Shown piece after piece: positions 1-8,942 of a DNA stretch of 64,000 nucleotides; position 1 is the first letter of the stretch, and every line of letters starts with the position of its first letter. Origin of the DNA: Pseudomonas baltica (GTDB taxonomy: Bacteria; Pseudomonadota; Gammaproteobacteria; Pseudomonadales; Pseudomonadaceae); contig NZ_CP134771.1 of NCBI RefSeq assembly GCF_031880315.1, forward strand, positions 6,449,001 to 6,513,000, given 5' to 3'. The translations under genes were made by a program, and so were the position numbers. Under the pieces are notes generated by a model that worked only from the letters and a program-made list of their open reading frames with translations, had not been told where the DNA came from and did no database searches.

Positions 1-407
1 GCCGCGAGAGGAAAACGCAAGTGATTGAAAGACTGTTCCATGTGTGCTGCCCACCGATAGATTGAGAGTGGGCGGATCATGGCTTCGATCATGACCATCG
101 ACGAATCGAATGGTTCGAAGATGAATATCACTGTGAATGATAAACATCGAAATAATTGGTTTGAAAACAGTTATTTAGCAAGCTTGCTATCAATTAGGTT
201 GATAACGATGTCGCGGTAGATCGCTCGGCCATTCGCACTGGTCGGCCGCACGCGGCCTCGCTCCATCACCTTTAGCGAGGCGGCTCGCCCTCGAAAAAAC
301 CGCTGGAGATACCCCTGCGAGCGCTATATCGTGGACACACCCGTACACAATAATCAAGGGAGCATGGAGGCCACGATTGTCGGCCGCCAGCGCTGAGGGA
401 AGCCCGC
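1..407. other. Intergenic region, no gene seen
   Basis: No convincing coding region is present before the AEC carrier. Bases 100-220 are AT-rich compared with the surroundings and hold a perfect inverted repeat, TATCAA-N5-TTGATA at 188-204, which could be an operator. A REP-like half-site (TTTAGCGAGGCGGCTCGCCC, about 271-290) follows. The left-hand gene lies outside the window, so the direction of regulation cannot be decided. Confidence 0.5.
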
Positions 408-1340
408 TTGCTGGAAGTTCTCGGAATCACCGCACCCATTTTCTGCATCATCGGCATGGGCTACCTGGCCGCCCGTTTTTCCCTGTTGAGCCGTGAACAG
501 ATGCGCGGCCTTGGTACATTCGTGATCACCTTCGCCATGCCGGCGCTGGTCATCCGTGCCCTGGCCCTGCGGCCGATTGCCGAAGTCCTCAACCCCCATT
601 ACCTGATCGCCTATGTACTGGCGTCATTGGGCTGCCTGGCGGTAGGGCTGGTGGTGTTTCGCAAGCTGCATGGGCACAACCTCAGCAACAGTGCGATCGC
701 TGCCATGGGCATGGGCACCTCCAACAGTGGCTTTATCGGCTATCCGATTGCCCTGATGGCCGTCGGGCCCCAGGCCGGCGTCGCACTGGCTCTCGGCATG
801 ATGGTCGAGAACCTGGTGATGATTCCGCTGGCATTGGCGCTCGCCGAGGCGGGTCATCAGGGCGGCGGTTCGACGCTGACGGTGGTCCGTGAAACGTTCA
901 AGCGTCTGTCGCGCAATCCGCTGATCCTGGCGATCATCACCGGAGGTATTCTGTCGATCGCCGAGGTCAAGTTGCCGGTGGTGCCGCTCAAGCTGATCGA
1001 AATGCTCTCGATGGCTTCCGCGCCTGTGGCGTTGTTCGTGATCGGCGGCGTGCTGTACGGCACCAAGGTGCGCGGGCAGGTGGGGGAAATCCTGCAGATC
1101 GGGGCGGGCAAGCTGATCCTGCATCCGTTGCTGCTCAGCCTCGGCTTCCTGGTACTGGCCGACGTCGAGCCGGCGATGATGACCGCGGGCCTGATCATGG
1201 CCAGTGCGCCGATGATGAGCGTGTATCCGATCCTGGGGCAGCGCTTCGGCCTTGAAGGTCGCTGTGCCGCCGCCTTGGTGATCACCACGCTGGCGTCCTT
1301 CATTACCATCAGTTTGTTGCTGATCTTCATCAAGCACTAA
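408..1340 (+). CDS. AEC family transporter (auxin efflux carrier type)
   Basis: This is a 310-residue inner-membrane carrier of the AEC family, whose bacterial members move small carboxylates such as malate or malonate out of or into the cell. It is hydrophobic throughout, with about ten membrane segments in the five-plus-five pattern of the family and the usual length. The N-terminus (MLEVLGITAPIF) starts directly in the first membrane segment. The TTG start is preferred because GAGGGA lies eight bases upstream and no in-frame ATG comes before the first membrane helix. It stands alone and converges on the EAL gene, with a palindrome between them. The substrate cannot be told from sequence. 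Confidence 0.85.
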   Translation: MLEVLGITAPIFCIIGMGYLAARFSLLSREQMRGLGTFVITFAMPALVIRALALRPIAEVLNPHYLIAYVLASLGCLAVGLVVFRKLHGHNLSNSAIAAMGMGTSNSGFIGYPIALMAVGPQAGVALALGMMVENLVMIPLALALAEAGHQGGGSTLTVVRETFKRLSRNPLILAIITGGILSIAEVKLPVVPLKLIEMLSMASAPVALFVIGGVLYGTKVRGQVGEILQIGAGKLILHPLLLSLGFLVLADVEPAMMTAGLIMASAPMMSVYPILGQRFGLEGRCAAALVITTLASFITISLLLIFIKH

Positions 1341-1346
1341 TGGCGG

Positions 1347-1378
1347 CCTGTAGCGAGGTAGCAAGCCCTCGCTACAGG
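1347..1378. repeat. REP-type palindrome between convergent genes
   Basis: Perfect 12-base arms (CCTGTAGCGAGG and CCTCGCTACAGG) flank an 8-base loop. The same core recurs at 14.6, 28.6 and 37.7 kb. It lies between two convergent genes and may also act as a bidirectional transcription stop, although no T-run follows. Confidence 0.8.
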
Positions 1379-1379
1379 G

Positions 1380-2927
1380 TCATGCTTGGGACAACCTGGC
1401 GACGAAATCGGCCCCCGACATGGGCTTGGCGTACAGATAGCCTTGCAGGTAATCGACGTTCTGCGCCGCCAGGTACTCACCTTGCTCTGGCGTCTCGACC
1501 CCTTCGGCGACTATTTGCAGGTCCAACTTGTGACACAGGTCGATGACGTTATCGAGGATATGCCGCGATAGCGCTTCGACGCCGATCATGGCGACGAAAC
1601 TCTGGTCGATCTTCAGGCAGTCGATCTTGAACGCCTGCAGATAGGAATGGCTGGAGTGGCCGGTGCCGAAGTCATCCAGGGCGATCTTTACGCCGATTTC
1701 ATGCAGCTCGGCAAACAGGCGCTGGGTCACGTCGCTGGGCTCAATCAGCTCTCGCTCGGTCAATTCCAGCACCAGCTTGATACTGCCTTCGGGAAACGCG
1801 GCGAGGAATTCGCGACAGTCAGCGAGCAGCGTCAGGTCCTGGCAGTGCGCGGCGCTGATGTTGAAGGCCAGGTGGAACTGTTCGCCGAGCCGATGGGCGA
1901 TGGGGCTGATCAACTGGGCGGTCTGATGCATCAACGAGCGGGTCATGGGGACGATTTCGCCGCAGTCTTCGGCCAGCGGAATGAACAGGTCAGGGCGCAC
2001 CAACCCTAGATGCGGATGCTGCCAGCGCATCAGGACCTCGGCGCCGGCCCAGTGTTTGTCGGTACTGCGCACCACCGGCTGGAAGTACGGCACGAACTCG
2101 GCAGCCAGGAGCGCCCGACGCAGTTCCGCCGGCGGCGAATGCGCGCGCTTGAGCAGCCAGCGACAGACCAGCCCGGCCAACAGGCCGAGGAACAGCAACA
2201 GCGCCAGCAGCGCCGGATAGTCGCTGACCATCACTTGCCAGGCGGATCCTGCCGCGAAGCCGGTATGCACGCTGATGGGGTAGCGCGCCGATTGCACGGT
2301 GACCGGCGCCATGTCGAACACCGGTAGGGCCTGTTCCTGTACCTGGCCATCGGCTGATAGCCAGTCCGCTCCGACCTGCAGGATCAAGTCGTTATGGCGC
2401 CCCAAGGTGTTGAGGGTATTGATCACGTGAGTGCCGTCGACGGCGGCCAGGGCGCTCTGGTCGGGATGCTGCGGGTCGTCGCGGTGGGCGCGGTACAGCA
2501 GCACTGCGCGCCCCGGCGTCACGCTGTTGCCGCTGATCAGCGACAGCCGACCGCCGACGTAATCCGCCGCGTTCAAGCGCTCGCGAAAGTCGCCGAACAG
2601 CGAGCTGCAATACAGACTGCCGCGCTCGGCAATGAGCGTGGAGCGCACGTAGGGGCGACGGGCAACCTGATCGCGCAACGCCAACTGCGCGTCGGCGCAG
2701 GGTGTGCCGGCCAATGGCAACAGCTCGTCGGCGGCACCGGCAACATTGTCGAGGATGCGCTCGATCTGCCCGACGGTTTGAGTGGCGGTCAGTTCTCCCT
2801 CGTTGACCAGCGCCCGTTCGGCTTGCCAATAAGTGATCACCAGCCCCAACAACACGGGCACAGCGCCCACGAGCCAAGGCAGCAGGGCATTGCGGCGTGC
2901 GGACTTGCGGTTCAAGGGCATAGGCAT
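1380..2927 (-). CDS. CSS-motif EAL c-di-GMP phosphodiesterase
   Basis: This is a membrane phosphodiesterase predicted to hydrolyse c-di-GMP to pGpG. An N-terminal helix (about residues 12-32) is followed by a periplasmic CSS-motif sensor domain with a cysteine in GTPCAD and the CSS signature in YCSSLFGDF. A second helix (about 215-240) precedes a C-terminal EAL domain. Catalytic residues look intact: EVLMR in the EAL position, N in FNISAAHC, ELTERE, DDFGTG, KIDQSF and EGVET. In the E. coli YjcC/PdeC type, the redox state of the paired cysteines tunes activity through DsbA/DsbB. The start is uncertain: the reading frame opens at 2969, but ATGs at 2927 and 2921 place the basic N-terminus directly before the helix. 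A sensor-only paralogue lies upstream on the same strand. Confidence 0.88.
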   Translation of the reverse strand: MPMPLNRKSARRNALLPWLVGAVPVLLGLVITYWQAERALVNEGELTATQTVGQIERILDNVAGAADELLPLAGTPCADAQLALRDQVARRPYVRSTLIAERGSLYCSSLFGDFRERLNAADYVGGRLSLISGNSVTPGRAVLLYRAHRDDPQHPDQSALAAVDGTHVINTLNTLGRHNDLILQVGADWLSADGQVQEQALPVFDMAPVTVQSARYPISVHTGFAAGSAWQVMVSDYPALLALLLFLGLLAGLVCRWLLKRAHSPPAELRRALLAAEFVPYFQPVVRSTDKHWAGAEVLMRWQHPHLGLVRPDLFIPLAEDCGEIVPMTRSLMHQTAQLISPIAHRLGEQFHLAFNISAAHCQDLTLLADCREFLAAFPEGSIKLVLELTERELIEPSDVTQRLFAELHEIGVKIALDDFGTGHSSHSYLQAFKIDCLKIDQSFVAMIGVEALSRHILDNVIDLCHKLDLQIVAEGVETPEQGEYLAAQNVDYLQGYLYAKPMSGADFVARLSQA

Positions 2928-3151
2928 ACACCAGCAGTGCAACAAGGCGGGGGAGCGGACGTCGGCCATGGCCAGGCGCGATTACGTCTTGGTCCGGGTG
3001 AGACAGCTCGATGCATGATAGCCACAAACAGGCGTGGGGGTTACTCGCAGGACTGTCAGGTTGTCGCCGATGGGTAAATGTGCAGAGGAGGGGCCGGCCT
3101 TGCGCGCCGCAAGCCCACCCGCGAAGGCAGGCAGGCGGTCTGGATCGGTGT

Positions 3152-3955
3152 TTAGCGTTGCCCGCGAGGCAGGCGTGACAGCCAATGGCACACGCCGGCG
3201 GTAATGACGCCCAACAGCAGCAGCGTGCCGAACATGGGAAATGCCTGGGCCTTGAAGGCCTTGGTCACTTCATTCGGGCCATAACCACTGTGGATGGTGT
3301 AGCCGTAGTGCGCCGACACCTGCACTGCATGATGATCGCCATGGTCGTCGAAGTCATAAGTCGATATCCGTCCCTCGGGATCGAGAAACAGCCCGTTGTG
3401 TTCGAGCAGCACGGTGGCACCGTTGCGGGCGTGGGCGAGGTTTTCGCCCAGTACCAGAGCATCGATCACGGCGTTGACACTGTTGCGCCCCTCGAACCGG
3501 CGAAACAGCAACGAAGGTTGTTCAGGCATCGAAGTGCTGGCAGTGCGCAGAATCAATTTGCTGGTCGAGTTCATATCCGGGGTTACAGGGCGAGTGAACT
3601 CGCCGAGTTCGCTGCCGCAATACAGGCGTTCGCTGTCGCCCATCACGATCGAGCGTACCGAGGGGTAGCCCACTACCAGGCGGCGCATCGGCTCGAGGAT
3701 GGCGCTGCACTCCTGTCCCGCCAGGGAGAAGGCGCGTGCGGTCACGTCGTCGGCGCGTTCGAGGGTTCGGTCGATGTTGGCGATAGCCCGTTGTCCGGCC
3801 GCCAGGCTGTCGCGCATCAATGAGCGATCGACCTGCCAATAGAGGATCAGCATGCCGCTGATGACCGGGATCAGCCCTACAAGCGCAGACAGCAGCAAGG
3901 GCTTCAATTTGAAGGTACGGGCGGATCTGGGGTGTTGGGGGCGATGCTGAGTCAT
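3152..3955 (-). CDS. CSS-motif periplasmic sensor protein lacking an EAL domain
   Basis: This 267-residue membrane protein has the same front half as the EAL protein that follows it: a basic N-terminus, a helix at about 19-40, a periplasmic domain with cysteines in GQECSA and LYCGSELGEF (CGS in place of CSS), and a second helix at about 235-258. It stops after SRLPRGQR with a clean TAA and has no output domain. The 180-base gap before the EAL gene holds no recognisable EAL remnant. It may form dimers with, or titrate signals from, the full-length phosphodiesterase, or be a decayed copy. The function is inferred; the architecture is what the sequence shows. Confidence 0.75.
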   Translation of the reverse strand: MTQHRPQHPRSARTFKLKPLLLSALVGLIPVISGMLILYWQVDRSLMRDSLAAGQRAIANIDRTLERADDVTARAFSLAGQECSAILEPMRRLVVGYPSVRSIVMGDSERLYCGSELGEFTRPVTPDMNSTSKLILRTASTSMPEQPSLLFRRFEGRNSVNAVIDALVLGENLAHARNGATVLLEHNGLFLDPEGRISTYDFDDHGDHHAVQVSAHYGYTIHSGYGPNEVTKAFKAQAFPMFGTLLLLGVITAGVCHWLSRLPRGQR

Positions 3956-4294
3956 GGAGGCAATCCCTTGCTGATGAATGGCGGCTGCCGGGAGGGGGCG
4001 GCGCGGACGACTCAGGCTAAGGAATCGCAGCCGCTAGCATCCTTCCGCGAAGGGACAGTACTTGTGGGCTTTTTCATCAGGGTAGGTAGGAATGTGAGTT
4101 GGTTACCTGCAGTGGCGGCGCACTGCGCGCTCGCCTGATCCTGTGGCGTTAGTGCATCGCAGCATTCGGCAACGCCGAACGCCGGGTTATTGATTTAAAG
4201 ATTCACAACATACGGGGCCCTCGTCACTCTGCTGGAGGACTACGCTTCAAGACGTACGCTTTTCAACAAAAACAATAGCCGAAAGGGCAAAGCC
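3956..4294. promoter_or_regulatory. Divergent control region with palindrome, upstream of the LIV operon
   Basis: This 339-base gap separates the CSS sensor gene (leftward) from the LIV-type operon (rightward). It contains no gene. A perfect inverted repeat, TTCGGC-AAC-GCCGAA, lies at 4165-4179, about 115 bases before the start codon, and is a reasonable operator candidate. An AT-rich stretch (TTATTGATTTAAAGATTC, 4187-4204) next to it could hold the promoter. No regulator gene is adjacent to the operon. Confidence 0.4.
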
Positions 4295-5620
4295 ATGTTC
4301 AAGCGCAAAGCAATGACTGCGGGTCTGTTCGCGTTCTCTTTATGCTCATTCACGTTAGGCTGCCTCGCCAGCTCAAGCGTACAGGCCGCCGAAAAGCCTG
4401 CCAGCTTGCCCATCGGCATCACCACGTTCATGTCCGGCCCGGCCTCGGTGTTCGGCATGCCGGCCAGGGAAGCCGCGCAAATTTACCTTGACGAACTCAA
4501 TGCTGGCGGTGGTATCGACGGCGTCCAGGTCACGCCCATCTACATCGACGAAGGCGTAGGGGGTGACCGGTTGTTGTCCGAGTACCGGCGCGTGGTCCAG
4601 GAGCAAGGCGCCCAGATCATGTTGGCGTCGATCTCCAGCGGCAACTGCAACACGCTGGCCCCGGTTGCCGAAGACCTCAAGGTGGTCAACATCCTGTGGG
4701 ACTGCGGCACCGAGAAGGCCATTGAAGGCCATCAATACCAGTACATCGTTCGCAGTCAGGCCAACGCCGTGACCGAAATGGTCGCCAGCGTCCTCTATCT
4801 GCTGAAGATGAAACCGGACTTCAAGACCATCGCCGTGGTCAACCAGGACTACGCCTGGGGTCGCGACTCGTGGGATATCTTCCAGACCACCCTCAAGGCC
4901 CTCAAGCCCGACGTGCAGGTGGTCGCCGAGCTGTTTCCCAAGTTCGGTGCTTCGGATTTTTCCGCCGAAGTCAGCCGCCTGCAAGTGTTGCGTCCGGACG
5001 TCGTGCTGAGCACTTCCTGGGGGGGCGATCTGGACACCTTCGTGCGTCAGGCGAGCCAGCGTGGCTTGCTGAAGAATTCGCAGTTCTTCCTCGCCCTGGG
5101 CGAGTCTTCGCTTGAGCGCCTGGGCAACAGTCTGCCCGATGGCGTGCTGATCGGCGCCCGCGGCGATCACTACTTCCTTGAACCGCGCTATATCAATGAC
5201 CCTAAACACAGGGCCTTCGTCGATAAATACCGGGCCAAGACCGGTGTCTACCCGATCTATTCGGTGTACCACATGGTGCAGGCGCTGGATGCAATGACTG
5301 CCGCCTACAAAAAAGCCATCGTCGCCAATAACGGCCAGTGGCCGGATGAGGAGCAACTAGCCAAGGCCTTTCGTGGGCTGGAGTTCCGCGGCCTGACCGC
5401 CCCCGTGACTATCCGCCCCGAAGATGGCCAAGGCCTGGAAGACCAACTGTTCGGCATGACCACCAGCAGCCCCGACTACAGATTCAAAGTCCTCAAGAAC
5501 ATCATGATCGTGCCGGCCGCCCTGGTGACCACCCCAGCGGGCGAGTCGACCCCGACGTGGCTGAAAACCCTGACACCGGCGCTGCTCGACAAAGTCAGCC
5601 TGCTGGATAAACAGCCATGA
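4295..5620 (+). CDS. LIV-type ABC transporter substrate-binding protein
   Basis: This is a 441-residue periplasmic binding protein of the Leu/Ile/Val-urea-amide class (type I fold). The signal sequence has a basic start (MFKRKAM), a hydrophobic core and ends near SSVQAAEK. The mature start (LPIGITTFMSGPASVFG) and NAGGGIDG are typical of the family. It opens an operon with two permeases and two ATPases and overlaps the next gene by four bases. The bound ligand cannot be read from sequence: the downstream aldehyde and alcohol dehydrogenases suggest an alcohol, aldehyde or aromatic precursor rather than an amino acid. The start is the ATG at the head of the signal peptide. Confidence 0.9.
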   Translation: MFKRKAMTAGLFAFSLCSFTLGCLASSSVQAAEKPASLPIGITTFMSGPASVFGMPAREAAQIYLDELNAGGGIDGVQVTPIYIDEGVGGDRLLSEYRRVVQEQGAQIMLASISSGNCNTLAPVAEDLKVVNILWDCGTEKAIEGHQYQYIVRSQANAVTEMVASVLYLLKMKPDFKTIAVVNQDYAWGRDSWDIFQTTLKALKPDVQVVAELFPKFGASDFSAEVSRLQVLRPDVVLSTSWGGDLDTFVRQASQRGLLKNSQFFLALGESSLERLGNSLPDGVLIGARGDHYFLEPRYINDPKHRAFVDKYRAKTGVYPIYSVYHMVQALDAMTAAYKKAIVANNGQWPDEEQLAKAFRGLEFRGLTAPVTIRPEDGQGLEDQLFGMTTSSPDYRFKVLKNIMIVPAALVTTPAGESTPTWLKTLTPALLDKVSLLDKQP

Positions 5621-6519
5621 CCCGCGACATCTTCATGCTGGCGCTGCTCGATGGGGTGTCGTATGCGGGGTTGTTGTTTCTGGTGGCGCTGGGGCTGACC
5701 TTCATCTTTGGCGTGGTGCGCATCCTCAACGTCGCCCATGGCAGCCTGTATGCCTGCGGCGGCTATGCGGCGGCGTCGCTGGGCGTGTGGCTGGGGCAGG
5801 GCGGTGATTCGCTGGCTGCCTCGCTGACGGCGCTGATCGGTGGCGCACTGCTGGTCGGGGTGGTCCTCGGCACCGTGCTGATGCTGTTGCTGCGGCGCTT
5901 TCAGGACCGCGACCCGATTCTGCAACTGCTGGTCACCTTCGGCGCCTTCATGATCTTCGAAGACCTGCAGCGGATGATCTGGGGCACCCAGCCGTATTTC
6001 GTCTCCGACGTCGTCAATCAGATGGGCACCTCGCAGCTGCTGGGCGTGGTGTACATGAACTACCAGCTGATGTTCGTGCCGGGCGCAGCCATTGCCGTGT
6101 ACCTGCTGCTGCAGTGGTTCTTGCGGCGCACTCTCATCGGCCGGCAGATCGTTGCGGTCACCCATGATCGCGAAGTGGCCACCGCCATGGGCATCAATGC
6201 CAAGCGTATCGCCTACCTGACTTTCGTGGTCGGCGCCATGCTCGGCTCGCTGGGGGGCGCATTGGCCTCGCCGACCACCTCACTGGTGCCCGGCATCGGG
6301 GCCGACATGATCGTGCTGTCGTTCGCCGTGGTCGCCAGTGCCGGGCTCGGGCAGATCTCCGGCGCACTGATCGTTGCGCTGATGATCGGCCTGTCGCGGT
6401 CCTTCTGCGTGTACCTGATGCCCGAGCTCGAGGTAGTGATGCCTTACGTGATCATGGTGCTGGTGCTGCTGATCCGCCCGCAAGGGCTGTTCACCGTGGC
6501 GCAGGCGAGGAGGATCTGA
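5617..6519 (+). CDS. LIV-type ABC permease (LivH-like)
   Basis: This 300-residue inner-membrane permease belongs to the LivH branch of branched-chain amino acid-type importers. It has about eight membrane helices and the conserved early segment LTFIFGVVRILNVAHGSLY, with the NVAHG motif seen in LivH proteins. The late segment VASAGLGQISGALI is also typical. Its ATGA start overlaps the stop of the binding-protein gene and its end overlaps the next permease by one base, so translation is probably coupled. It pairs with the LivM-like protein to form the membrane channel. Confidence 0.9.
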   Translation: MTRDIFMLALLDGVSYAGLLFLVALGLTFIFGVVRILNVAHGSLYACGGYAAASLGVWLGQGGDSLAASLTALIGGALLVGVVLGTVLMLLLRRFQDRDPILQLLVTFGAFMIFEDLQRMIWGTQPYFVSDVVNQMGTSQLLGVVYMNYQLMFVPGAAIAVYLLLQWFLRRTLIGRQIVAVTHDREVATAMGINAKRIAYLTFVVGAMLGSLGGALASPTTSLVPGIGADMIVLSFAVVASAGLGQISGALIVALMIGLSRSFCVYLMPELEVVMPYVIMVLVLLIRPQGLFTVAQARRI

Positions 6520-7475
6520 TGCGAACCACTCTGTATGGGGCGATTGCGCTGAGCGGTGTCGTACTGGGCCTGGCGGCGGCTTTCCCGTGGCTGAAGCTGC
6601 CGCTGATCCTGGCGCTGTGCTATGGCCTGGCGGCGTTGGGTATCGTCGTGCTCCTGCGGGCCGGGCAGATCTCTTTCGGTCACGCCATGTACGCCTGCAT
6701 CTCGGGCTACACGGTGGCGTACCTGAGCGTGCGCTATCCCGGCCTCGACGGATTTGCGTTGATCGCGCTCGGTACCCTGGCCAGCGTGGTGGCCGGCATG
6801 CTCATTGGCGCGTTTGTAGTGCGCTACCGGGAGATCTTCTTCGGCATGCTCAATCTGGCGCTGTCGATGGTGCTGTTCACTCTGCTGGGCAAGTTCTACG
6901 CCTACACGGGCGGTACCGATGGCCTGCGCGTGGCGCGGCCGACCCTGTTGGGCTTCGACCTCGCCCGCAACGGCTTCGAAACCGCCCTGCTGGTGCTGGT
7001 GCTGGTTTGCGCGGTGCTGGTGATCTGGGGCGTACAGCGGTATCTGCGCTCCAGCGCCGGTGAAGCGCTGATGGCGATGAAAAGCAACGAAACGCGCCTC
7101 GAATACCTGGGCATCAGTGCCAGGAAGCTGTTGTGGCAGGGCTACGTACTGTCGGCCGGGCTGTGCGGTCTGTCGGGTTCGTTGTTTGGCCTGTCGCAAG
7201 GGCTGGTGACCCCGGAGATGGGCTACTGGCTGCGTTCCGGCGAATTCGTCTTCATCGCCATTCTGGGCGGCTCGGGCCATGCACTGGGCGCGTTCGTCGG
7301 CGCCTTGCTTTACGAGTTCCTGAAGATGTACGCGGCGGTGCTGGTCAGCGGTGCCTGGCAGTTGCTGGTGGGCGCGACCTTGATCGTGATCATCTATTTT
7401 TTGCCCTCCGGCCTCAGTGGGCTGTTGCACAAACGCCGTGCGGCTCGCCGCGAATCCTTGGAGGGTGAGTCATGA
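6519..7475 (+). CDS. LIV-type ABC permease (LivM-like)
   Basis: This 318-residue permease is the LivM-type partner of the preceding gene. It carries the family segment RAGQISFGHAMYACISGY, several hydrophobic helices, and the cytoplasmic coupling region RYLRSSAGEALMAMKSNE that contacts the ATPases. A strong ribosome site (AGGAGG) lies seven bases before the ATG, inside the end of the upstream gene. It overlaps the ATPase gene that follows by four bases. Confidence 0.9.
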   Translation: MRTTLYGAIALSGVVLGLAAAFPWLKLPLILALCYGLAALGIVVLLRAGQISFGHAMYACISGYTVAYLSVRYPGLDGFALIALGTLASVVAGMLIGAFVVRYREIFFGMLNLALSMVLFTLLGKFYAYTGGTDGLRVARPTLLGFDLARNGFETALLVLVLVCAVLVIWGVQRYLRSSAGEALMAMKSNETRLEYLGISARKLLWQGYVLSAGLCGLSGSLFGLSQGLVTPEMGYWLRSGEFVFIAILGGSGHALGAFVGALLYEFLKMYAAVLVSGAWQLLVGATLIVIIYFLPSGLSGLLHKRRAARRESLEGES

Positions 7476-8212
7476 GTGCGCTCCTGCAGACCCGCGGCTT
7501 GACGCTGGCGTTCGGTGGCCTGGTGGTCGCCAACGGCATCGACTTCAGCCTCGAAGAGGGCGAGCGCCTGGCCGTGATCGGCCAGAACGGCGCCGGCAAG
7601 ACCACCTTCATCAATATCTGCACCGGGCTGATTCGGCCCACTGCAGGCAACGTCAGCTTTGCCGGCAATGACATCACCGGGCAGTCACCGCGGCGCATCG
7701 TGCGCCAGGGCATGGCGCGCTCGTTTCAATTACCCCAGCTGTTTCTTGAGCACAATGTGCGCCAGTGCCTGGAGCTGGCGGGCATGGCACGCCAACCACG
7801 GCTGCCATTCTGGCGACCGTTAGAGCGCAGCGCCGACGCCGTGGCGGTGGACCGCGTGCTCGAACTGGTGAGCCTGCGCGAGCGCGAACACGAGCCGGTC
7901 AGCAACTTGCCGGAAGGCCAGCGCAAGCTGCTCGATGTGGCCATGTCGCTGATGCTGCAGCCGCGCCTGTTGATCATGGACGAGCCCACCAGCGGCGTGT
8001 CCAGCGAAGAAAAGCACGGGATCATGGAGATCCTCATGCGCGCCCTGGACGAACAGCGGGTCACGGCCATCTTCGTCGAGCACGACGTCGATATCGTGCG
8101 CCGCTACGCCACCCGCGTCGCGGCCTGGATCAGCGGTGGCATCGCCGCCGACGGCACGCCGGACGTAGTGCTTGCCGACCCCACTGTGCAACGCCAGGTG
8201 CTGGGCATCTGA
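7472..8212 (+). CDS. LIV-type ABC ATPase (LivG-like)
   Basis: This is a 246-residue ATP-binding subunit. Walker A is GQNGAGKT (about residues 36-43) and Walker B is LLIMDEPTSG. The signature region reads NLPEGQRKLLDVAMSL, so PEGQ replaces the usual SGGQ or SYGQ, and the D-loop is GVSSEE. The switch histidine is in FVEHDVDIV. These departures from the consensus may simply be subfamily features. The start overlaps the permease stop, with GGAGGG just upstream. It forms the nucleotide-binding pair with the following gene. Confidence 0.88.
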   Translation: MSALLQTRGLTLAFGGLVVANGIDFSLEEGERLAVIGQNGAGKTTFINICTGLIRPTAGNVSFAGNDITGQSPRRIVRQGMARSFQLPQLFLEHNVRQCLELAGMARQPRLPFWRPLERSADAVAVDRVLELVSLREREHEPVSNLPEGQRKLLDVAMSLMLQPRLLIMDEPTSGVSSEEKHGIMEILMRALDEQRVTAIFVEHDVDIVRRYATRVAAWISGGIAADGTPDVVLADPTVQRQVLGI

Positions 8213-8222
8213 GGAGCTGAAC

Positions 8223-8942
8223 ATGCTGCACTTCGACACTATCAGCGCCGACATCGTCAAAGTCCCGGTGCTGCGTAACATCCAGGCCGAGCTGCCACCG
8301 GGCAGCATCATTGCCGTCGTGGGCTGCAACGGTGCCGGCAAGACTACGCTGCTGCGGGCGATCATGGGCTTCGTCAAGCTGCGCAGCGGGCGGATTCTGT
8401 TCGACGGCACTGATCTGGCCAGCGTGCCGGCACATAATCGCACGCGTCTGGGCATCGGCTATGCGCCCCAGGAACGGGTGATGTTCCCGAGCCTGACGGT
8501 AGAAGAAAACCTGCGTTTGCCCTGCCAAGTCAGCGGCTTCAAGAAAGCAGCCGTCGACGAGCGCCTGAGCATGACGTTGGAAGTGGTCCCGCAACTCAAG
8601 GACATGCTTGCGCGCTCCTGCGCGGCACTGTCCGGCGGCCAGGGCAAGATCGCCGCCCTGGGCCGGGCGCTGATGATCGGTACGCGCCTGGTGCTGCTCG
8701 ACGAACCATTCCAGGGCCTGGCCCCGGCCTTGGCCAATCAGTACAGCGAAGCCCTCAAGCGCCTGCAGCAGACCCAGCCACAGCTGTGCATCCTGGTGAC
8801 CGAATCCAACGCCAGCCTGCTCAAGGATGTGCCCGATCGCACACTGCATATCGAACGTGGCGCACTGCTGCCCGAACAGCCGAAGGCGCCATCGCGCCCC
8901 GATCAACCGTTTTCTTCCCTGAGCCTGGAGGCTTACTCATGA
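8223..8942 (+). CDS. LIV-type ABC ATPase (LivF-like)
   Basis: This 239-residue ATP-binding subunit is of the LivF type. Walker A is GCNGAGKT, the signature is LSGGQGKIAALGRAL, and Walker B runs into LLDEPFQGLAP. Unlike its LivG-type partner, it has a canonical signature. The ATG at 8223 is chosen because GAGGAG lies just upstream and the protein then begins with the usual first strand (MLHFDTISADI). It overlaps the aldehyde dehydrogenase start by four bases, placing the transporter and the catabolic enzymes in one transcript. Confidence 0.88.
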   Translation: MLHFDTISADIVKVPVLRNIQAELPPGSIIAVVGCNGAGKTTLLRAIMGFVKLRSGRILFDGTDLASVPAHNRTRLGIGYAPQERVMFPSLTVEENLRLPCQVSGFKKAAVDERLSMTLEVVPQLKDMLARSCAALSGGQGKIAALGRALMIGTRLVLLDEPFQGLAPALANQYSEALKRLQQTQPQLCILVTESNASLLKDVPDRTLHIERGALLPEQPKAPSRPDQPFSSLSLEAYS

